Shown piece by piece: positions 7,261 to 12,691 of a stretch of DNA of 16,303 nucleotides (position 1 is the stretch's first letter; each line of letters opens with the position of its first letter). Made by a program: the position numbers and the translations under genes. The notes under the pieces were generated by a model. It saw only the letters and a program-made list of their open reading frames with translations, was not told where the DNA came from and ran no database searches. Source of the DNA: CAYQUV01 sp964421005 (GTDB lineage: Bacteria > Patescibacteriota > Minisyncoccia > Minisyncoccales > CG1-02-41-26); the NCBI GenBank assembly GCA_964421005.1, contig CAYQUV010000016.1:1-16303 (forward strand), given 5' to 3'.

Positions 7261-8391
7261 ATGTATTTCGTCCACCCTCAAATAAAATCTACTTTTAAAA
7301 ACTTAATAAACTTGTTTTTTTGTCTTTTTAAATTACCGAATAGAAAAACCTCTCAAAAACTCGAAGAAATGTTCCCGGGGAAAAACATATACTTCACCGA
7401 TATGGGTAGAGGTGCTTTCCGGCTGATTGTGGAAGAGTTCCACCTTCAGAATTCCCAGATGCTCGTTCCCGCTTTTATCTGCGATATTTTTTACCCGCTT
7501 TTCAAAAAATACAACATTACTCCTCTCTTTCTGGATATTGAAAAAGAGACATTCAATCTAAAAGTAGAAGAGATAGAAAATAAAGTTACTTCAAAAATAA
7601 AATCTATATTGGTTTGCCATACTTACGGCCTGCCCGCTGACATGGAAAAAATATTGTCTCTGGCAGATGATTATAAATTTCTGATTATTGAGGACTGCGC
7701 TCACAGTTTCGGAGCAAAATATAAGGGAATTTTCACCGGCAATTTTGGAGACGCCGCTTTTTTCAGTATTTACAAACTCTTTCCTACTTTAAGAGGAGGA
7801 ATGGCACTGCTTCCGGAAAGAAAAAAAGAGGTTAAGCTTTCAAAAACATTTTTCTCTCCCAGAGATTTTATTTCTCTTTTAAACTGTTTTGCTTTCTTCA
7901 GTTTTTTATTTAAAAAATACACCGGAAAAATTGCTCCAAAATATATTAAAAAAGAGAAACTCAAAGAAATCGGAGACTTAAACAGAGTTTCTAGGAATAT
8001 ATTTTGTTGGCAATTAAAAAATTTGGAGGAGAAATTAGAAAAAAGAAGAAACCTTGCTCTATCCTTCCGAAAAGAGATAAAAAAACTGGGCTTTGAGGTC
8101 CAAAATTCAGAAAATAACATTTTCACTTTTTTAAGCGCCCTCGTTCCGAAAAATATAGACCGTGATAAACTTGTCCTTAAACTGCGGGAAAAAGGAGTTT
8201 TTGCCCTCCGTATCTGGAAAGAGCCGATCATTTTAAACAAAGAAGCCCGTAAAGAATACGGGATCGATTTAAGCCGCTTTCCAAACACAGTTGAGGTAGC
8301 TAAAAGAATTGTCAATTTTCCTCTTCAAAATTTCTATGAGAGAAGAGATATTGAAGAGATGATAGATAAAATAAAAGAAGTTTTAGGATAA
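7261..8391 (+). CDS. DegT/DnrJ/EryC1/StrS-like PLP aminotransferase family protein
   Basis: This 376-residue protein has the fold-type I layout of the DegT family. MLVPAFICDIFYPLF (67-81) matches the substrate/cofactor entry strand. SILVCHTYGLPADMEKI (115-131) and FLIIEDCAHSFGA (140-152) carry the cofactor-binding Asp145. GDAAFFSIYKLFPTLRGG (163-180) is the Schiff-base region. The probable PLP lysine is Lys172, only three residues after the Ser; classical sugar aminotransferases have Ser-x4-Lys, so this is a divergent branch. It would transfer an amino group to a keto-sugar nucleotide or similar substrate. It is the only plus-strand gene of the window. Its end lies one base from the end of the convergent metallopeptidase gene, with no terminator between them. 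There is no clear ribosome site. The family call is good; a true sugar substrate is less certain. Confidence 0.82.
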   Translation: MYFVHPQIKSTFKNLINLFFCLFKLPNRKTSQKLEEMFPGKNIYFTDMGRGAFRLIVEEFHLQNSQMLVPAFICDIFYPLFKKYNITPLFLDIEKETFNLKVEEIENKVTSKIKSILVCHTYGLPADMEKILSLADDYKFLIIEDCAHSFGAKYKGIFTGNFGDAAFFSIYKLFPTLRGGMALLPERKKEVKLSKTFFSPRDFISLLNCFAFFSFLFKKYTGKIAPKYIKKEKLKEIGDLNRVSRNIFCWQLKNLEEKLEKRRNLALSFRKEIKKLGFEVQNSENNIFTFLSALVPKNIDRDKLVLKLREKGVFALRIWKEPIILNKEARKEYGIDLSRFPNTVEVAKRIVNFPLQNFYERRDIEEMIDKIKEVLG

Positions 8392-8392
8392 T

Positions 8393-10093
8393 CTATTTGC
8401 CCAAAATTTGGTTTATTTTAGAACGGGTGGAAGCTCCAACAAAACCCGTTCCTTTTTTTAAGCCCAAGGGTTCCAAAATATCTTCGGCATATTTTTCTTG
8501 GAAGCGCATGACGGCCGCTTGAGTTAAAGGGCCAAAAAATCCGGTAATTAAACCTTCGGGATAAATTTCAGAACCTTGAGCTTTTAAAAATTCCTGGAGA
8601 CAGCTGACTTCCGGAGACCTCAAACCAAAATAAAGATTTGAATCAATTATCTGGCAGGATATTTTTTCTCTCAATATTTCAGCGATTTTTGCTTGGAGTT
8701 CGGCGATTTGGGCTTGGAGTTCGGCAATCCTTGCTTTAAGTTCTTCAATTAATTTTTCTTGCTCGGTTGTTATTTCAATTGTTGAAGAAAGAGAAAAAGA
8801 ATAAGATGGTTCTCTGCCGTCAAAACCCGAAGTCTTGGATTGAATTGAAGGAATTAAAGTTAAGGACGTGTAATTTTTGCCAAAATCCTCAAAATATACA
8901 CTTGCTTTTTGGTTCTCATCTAATTCCAAAAACCCAACCTTACAATCAATGCTATCTTTGCAAAGAACGTAAGGAACACTGAATTGAAGGTTATCTTCTC
9001 CGTTAAATTCTAATTTTAACTCGCCTTCCCCGCCCATTATCCTATACCAGTTGCCGGACCATTGCTTGATTGAATAATTCAAAGAAACGCTGGTCTTTTG
9101 AGTTGAGGGCAGAAATATCAAAGAGGGATTAACTTTGATATTTTTTAAATTACTATTTTTATAACAATAACTTTCATCTACTTTACAATCGTTTAAAAAT
9201 ACAGCAACCGTCCAATCGGTAAAAATTTGCCGGAAACTCTTCTCAATCCCTGCTTTTTTAAGAGCATATTCCAGAGAAGATATGCCCACTTTATTAGAAT
9301 GTAAAGAATCAACTAAAATATCTCTGCCGTAGATTTCTACCAGATATTGGGTGAATAAATTAACTACTCCATAATCCTTTTTTTGATTCTGCCACTCGGT
9401 CAAAGAATCGGAAGGACTGTTAATAAAATTTCGAACCCTCTGCTGAAGATTGCTCCCCTGATAATTTTCATCATAGCCAAGAAGAGTTGGGGCATAGTCG
9501 GCTCGAGCCTCATTCAACCAGATTTCTTCGGTAACTCCTCTTAATCTGTTTTTTTGGTTAAAAGTAATTAAATGAACAAATTCGTGGGCTAAATAACTTC
9601 TGGCAAGGGAGGAAAAGAGAACATCTGAATTAAGATAAACCATTTCTCGCTCATTTGATTTTTCGTTCTGGACCCTTGAGAATTCATCGCCATCATTGAA
9701 ATAACCGGCAGCCTCGCTTTTCATCCGATGGAACAAAACAGTAACCCGCTTATCATTGTCAATGCCGGGAGACCATTCTTCACCCAAAACAGAAGTAAGT
9801 TGTGGATAAATAACTCCGTCGAATTCTTGACTAAGTTCTTCTAATTTTTGGCTCACACTTTCTTTTTCTTCATCGGTTAAATCTTCATACCATTCCTCTT
9901 CAAGGTAAAAATATGCTTTGAGGGAAATTTTTTCCAAACGGGCCGAAATCTCCTCTCTCCCCTCAATATCGTATGAAGAGTCAATAAAAAAAATACTTCT
10001 CTCCCCTTCGGTAGCAGCCGAAACAAAAATCGGAGCAAGCAGAAACATTAAAAGAAAAGTAAAAACAAGTTTATGGCTAAAATCTTTAAACAT
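8393..10093 (-). CDS. Secreted HExxH metallopeptidase-like protein with C-terminal peptidoglycan-binding domain
   Basis: This 566-residue protein has four parts. A signal peptide covers about 1-27: Lys8, a hydrophobic core (9-24) and a VSA-A cleavage site. The peptidase-like region contains HEFVH (His170, Glu171, His174) and WLNEARADY with Glu195, the zinc-ligand pattern of gluzincin peptidases. It resembles the M30-like group, where HEFxH and WLNE recur. A beta-rich stretch follows (about 310-440). A coiled coil lies at about 442-478, built on AELQAQI-type heptads. A PG_binding_1 domain covers about 479-565 (GLRSPEVSCLQEFL; GFFGPLTQAAVMRFQEKYA; GTGFVGASTRSKIN). It should act outside the membrane, tethered to peptidoglycan, cleaving surface or neighbouring proteins; the target is unknown. 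An extended -10 promoter lies just upstream. All putative zinc ligands are present; activity is inferred. Confidence 0.88.
   Translation of the reverse strand: MFKDFSHKLVFTFLLMFLLAPIFVSAATEGERSIFFIDSSYDIEGREEISARLEKISLKAYFYLEEEWYEDLTDEEKESVSQKLEELSQEFDGVIYPQLTSVLGEEWSPGIDNDKRVTVLFHRMKSEAAGYFNDGDEFSRVQNEKSNEREMVYLNSDVLFSSLARSYLAHEFVHLITFNQKNRLRGVTEEIWLNEARADYAPTLLGYDENYQGSNLQQRVRNFINSPSDSLTEWQNQKKDYGVVNLFTQYLVEIYGRDILVDSLHSNKVGISSLEYALKKAGIEKSFRQIFTDWTVAVFLNDCKVDESYCYKNSNLKNIKVNPSLIFLPSTQKTSVSLNYSIKQWSGNWYRIMGGEGELKLEFNGEDNLQFSVPYVLCKDSIDCKVGFLELDENQKASVYFEDFGKNYTSLTLIPSIQSKTSGFDGREPSYSFSLSSTIEITTEQEKLIEELKARIAELQAQIAELQAKIAEILREKISCQIIDSNLYFGLRSPEVSCLQEFLKAQGSEIYPEGLITGFFGPLTQAAVMRFQEKYAEDILEPLGLKKGTGFVGASTRSKINQILGK
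8682..8744 (-). repeat. Three tandem 21-bp repeats encoding coiled-coil heptads
   Basis: Units at 8682-8702, 8703-8723 and 8724-8744 share most bases; the first two differ at only a few positions, the third is more diverged. Each encodes one seven-residue heptad (AELQAQI, AELQAKI and a relative). The coiled-coil spacer therefore seems to have grown by in-frame duplication, and its length may vary between strains. Confidence 0.75.
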
Positions 10094-10115
10094 AAACTTT
10101 TTAGCTAATTTTTTT

Positions 10116-10143
10116 ATTTTAACACAGAACTCTTAGAATCAAA
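10116..10143 (-). promoter_or_regulatory. Extended -10 promoter of the metallopeptidase gene
   Basis: On the minus strand TAAAAT (10121-10116) is preceded by TGT (10124-10122), giving an extended -10. TTTGAT (10143-10138) lies 16 nt upstream as -35. The start would be near 10109, about 16 nt before the ATG. Confidence 0.45.
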
Positions 10144-10150
10144 ATAGTAA

Positions 10151-10180
10151 AATAAAAACGCCTCAAAAATTTCTCAAGGC
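10151..10180 (-). terminator. Intrinsic terminator after the ZU5-like/PG-binding protein gene
   Basis: On the minus strand the arms at 10180-10172 and 10168-10160 pair as GCCT/AGGC at the base, continuing with A-T and G-T pairs. The run TTTTTATT (10158-10151) follows. The wobble pairs form only in the minus-strand RNA, which fixes the orientation. The rest of the 209-bp gap 10094-10302 is an AT-rich 3' untranslated region and the promoter at 10116-10143; I see no gene in it. Confidence 0.6.
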
Positions 10181-10302
10181 ACCGCTTTTATAAAACTCTA
10201 TATATAATATATAAAATTTCCTATTTACATCTAGATTTATGGAGCGTAAATTCTCTGTAATTATATCTTGGTACAACTTTTATGTTATTTTAATCCTTGC
10301 TC

Positions 10303-11646
10303 TCACCTTAATAGTTCGTTCAGTTTAGCTCTGGTTGTTCTGCCAACAAAACCGGTGCCAGTTGTTAACTCCCAAGGAGTAAGAATATCTTGAGCATATT
10401 TTTCCTGGAATTTGATAACAGCCCTTTCGGTTAAAGGTCCGAAGTAAGTTGTTTCGTTACCAGGTGAACCTGCTCCTGAATCAGTTAGTTTGGTGTCGGT
10501 GGATGAGTTTAATATAATCTGGAGGCATTTAACATCTTCTCCTGACATTCCCTTTTTCAAATTCCTGTCAAATTCACTTATGGTACAACGGGTAATGGTT
10601 GGAGCTTCAAGTTCAGAGAGTAAAGTTTGAAGTTGGGAGATTGCATCCCTAATCTCTGTGATTTTCGCTCTGATTTCCGTAACTGTCATCTCATCAATCG
10701 GCTTTTCAAGAACGACTTCAGGTAGGGTTATTTCTTCTTCTTCCTCCTCCTCTTCTTCTACTTCACCCATTAAAGCAAAGAGGGTAAAATGAGCAGTTGT
10801 GGCAGAAACTTTGTTATTATCTTTATCCACCGTGCTTTCTAAAGCCAGCCATTGAGAAAGAGATTCATCATAGTAATAAATAGTTAAACTGTCTTCGTCT
10901 AAACCGCTGATTTGGTCATCGGTATAACTTAAAGTAATAGTTACCAATTGCTCAAAGATGGTCACTTTTTCACCCTCTGCCTCAATTGAATAATCATAAA
11001 TATAACCACCAACTACATTTTTTCCTGAAGGCCTGGCTGCTATTTGAGTAGAAATATTTTCAGCCGTTGTCTTTTTCGGAGTAATGGTTGCTTGAGCGTC
11101 AATCGTTAGAGCATCCGAGGGTATTTCTAACTTAGCTCTACATCCCTCGTCGGTGGTAGCTTCTATTGTTCCTCCTTCTGAAGCTGTAACTTCGGCCTCC
11201 CCTATAACCGTTTCGGTTGGAACTTCTTCAACCGCTTCTTCTGTTACTTCTTCTTCTCCTTCTTCAATAACTACAGCTCCTCCGCCGCCTCCTCCGCCGC
11301 ATCTCCCCTCGGGATTAGGAGTAATAACGAAAGATTGAGTGGTATTAGAAGTTAAACTTACCTGGGAATATTTTTCATGACACTCGGTTTGAATTCCAAG
11401 ATTGTTGTTTAAGTATTTTTTAGCAGAACACCTAACGGTTATAGAAGAGCCGGGTTCCATACTAAAAGTAACTGAGCTTGAATCAACCATCATTTCAGCG
11501 ACTTGACCACCTGCTGCAGCAGTCAGCCTCAAACCGTTTTCCTCAAGGTAAATATAGGTGTCTTCGGTAAACTGAACAGTGTTGTAAGCTGCTAAAATCG
11601 GCAAAGGTAAAAATAATAAAATTAATATTAAAAAGCATTCTTTCAT
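10303..11646 (-). CDS. Secreted ZU5-like beta-rich protein with C-terminal peptidoglycan-binding domain
   Basis: This 447-residue protein has a signal peptide (MKECFLILILLFLPLPILAA, cut near 20). A Cys-containing beta region runs to about 115. Then come seven glycines (117-123) and a Glu/Thr/Val-rich linker (about 127-150). The segment 150-290 resembles a ZU5-type domain: GGTIEATTDEGCRAKLEIPS (158-177), an Ala-Leu-Thr run, and then a partner domain with YYYDESLSQWLALES (257-271) and TTAHFTLFALMG (283-294). A nine-Glu run (297-305) and a short coiled coil (about 321-347) lead to a PG_binding_1 domain (about 352-446; GMSGEDVKCLQIIL, YFGPLTERAVIKFQEKYAQD, GTGFVGRTTRAKLN). It is probably a wall-bound surface protein; no enzymatic motif was seen. 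Its tail is closely related to that of the adjacent metallopeptidase. It follows the next gene upstream by 42 bp and may be co-transcribed with it. Confidence 0.85.
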   Translation of the reverse strand: MKECFLILILLFLPLPILAAYNTVQFTEDTYIYLEENGLRLTAAAGGQVAEMMVDSSSVTFSMEPGSSITVRCSAKKYLNNNLGIQTECHEKYSQVSLTSNTTQSFVITPNPEGRCGGGGGGGAVVIEEGEEEVTEEAVEEVPTETVIGEAEVTASEGGTIEATTDEGCRAKLEIPSDALTIDAQATITPKKTTAENISTQIAARPSGKNVVGGYIYDYSIEAEGEKVTIFEQLVTITLSYTDDQISGLDEDSLTIYYYDESLSQWLALESTVDKDNNKVSATTAHFTLFALMGEVEEEEEEEEEITLPEVVLEKPIDEMTVTEIRAKITEIRDAISQLQTLLSELEAPTITRCTISEFDRNLKKGMSGEDVKCLQIILNSSTDTKLTDSGAGSPGNETTYFGPLTERAVIKFQEKYAQDILTPWELTTGTGFVGRTTRAKLNELLR

Positions 11647-11688
11647 AAAAATAAAATCATAAAAATAATATCTTTGTTGTTTCTATAC

Positions 11689-12579
11689 CTACTCGCAGCT
11701 TGTTGTAGTACAGTTCATTGATCCATTTAAAACAGTACAGTATGTCCAACCAGCATCATCACTATCTCTTAATTTTAAACATGCAGGACTTCCTCCACTG
11801 GCATTGCCAATTGTTACAGTTGTAGTAGCAGAATTTTTTGAAACATGAAATAAACTTGCCGGACTGCTCGTCCCGACACCGAGATTGCCGGATGTCAAAG
11901 CAAGAGTTGTGGTGCCGGTAACAGCGGCGGTTCCATCTATACCAAGAGTGGCTGAAGGAGAGCTTGAAGCAACACCAACGCTTCCTGAAATATAAAGCTG
12001 GCCGGTAGCTCTGATAAAGTCAAAAACGGTGCTGCCCGAGTTATCTTTAAGATAAAAATCATCGCTGCTTAAATCAATTCTAAAAAGATATCCTTCGTAA
12101 ACGCCATCTTTCTTGTTGAATAGACCAAATCTATCCGGTTTAATTCTGGCATAGCCCCAATTATTAGGATCCATATTATCCCCTTCTGCATTCTGCCCGT
12201 AAACAATTATTCCTTCGGAGGTTGTATTAAAACCATCTCCATCTGAAAACAAAGCACCCAGTCGGATTATACTATTTGGCAAAGAGTTCCATATCTGCCT
12301 TCTGTTGTAAGCAACCTGGTCTATGGTGCCCATCTCAATCTTTGAATTAGCAGACATAGTTGAGGTTCCGGTAACAACTAATTTTCCCGAAATAACTTGA
12401 TTGCCGGTAGTTGTAGCATCGCCTGAAACAATACTGTTGCCGGTGACGGTCAAGTCGCCCCCTACTGAAACATCGTTGCCGATAGTCGTCGCAGCATAAA
12501 CAGCAGCTGCCACCAAGGTTACCGATATCAGAACAGCAATCAAAGCAGTGAAAATTTGATTTTTGTTCTTTATTTCCAT
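11689..12579 (-). CDS. Membrane-anchored or secreted surface protein with beta-repeats and Cys-rich C-terminus
   Basis: This 296-residue protein has a hydrophobic N-terminal segment (about 9-30, ending AAAVYAA) that could be a signal peptide or single anchor. Residues 31-75 form short repeats of the type xVxGxLxVTG (TIGNDVSVGGDLTVTGN, ISGKLVVTGTST), which suggest a beta-solenoid stalk. The middle (about 85-190) has no motif I recognise. Residues 195-250 return to repeats (LYISGSVGVASSSPSATLGI; GNLGVGTSSPASLFHVS), a phrase common in tail-fibre-like and CPR surface proteins. The tail (about 263-296) is compact with four Cys (ACLKLRDSDDAGWTYC then CTTTSC). From memory such endings recur in Parcubacteria proteins; their role is unknown. 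A clear promoter lies upstream. AAAGGA, about 13 nt before the ATG, is one of the few ribosome-site candidates in the window. Confidence 0.8.
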   Translation of the reverse strand: MEIKNKNQIFTALIAVLISVTLVAAAVYAATTIGNDVSVGGDLTVTGNSIVSGDATTTGNQVISGKLVVTGTSTMSANSKIEMGTIDQVAYNRRQIWNSLPNSIIRLGALFSDGDGFNTTSEGIIVYGQNAEGDNMDPNNWGYARIKPDRFGLFNKKDGVYEGYLFRIDLSSDDFYLKDNSGSTVFDFIRATGQLYISGSVGVASSSPSATLGIDGTAAVTGTTTLALTSGNLGVGTSSPASLFHVSKNSATTTVTIGNASGGSPACLKLRDSDDAGWTYCTVLNGSMNCTTTSCE

Positions 12580-12631
12580 ATTCTTTTAACTGTCCTTTTG
12601 ATTTTTAATTAAGTCTTTGACCTTTTTATTT

Positions 12632-12659
12632 ATTATAATCAATTTAATTTAGGCTCCAA
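12632..12659 (-). promoter_or_regulatory. Promoter of the repeat surface protein gene
   Basis: On the minus strand TTGGAG (12659-12654) and a perfect TATAAT (12637-12632) are separated by 16 nt. The start would be near 12625, giving a leader of about 45 nt to the ATG at 12579. The promoter lies inside the 112-bp gap after the ligase-like gene, which shows no clear terminator. Confidence 0.55.
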
Positions 12660-12691
12660 TAAGAAAGTTGTGGAAAATTATTTTTTCTTGT

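Noticed and set aside
7770..8315. 181-codon minus-strand open frame
   Set aside because: It is antisense to the aminotransferase-like gene and rich in Phe/Ser/Lys, as expected from the complement of an AT-rich gene; no recognisable domain.
11643..11660. Five-codon mini-frame whose TGA overlaps the ATG of the ZU5-like protein gene
   Set aside because: Such short frames are expected by chance in this AT-rich leader; no ribosome site and no codon pattern suggest regulation.
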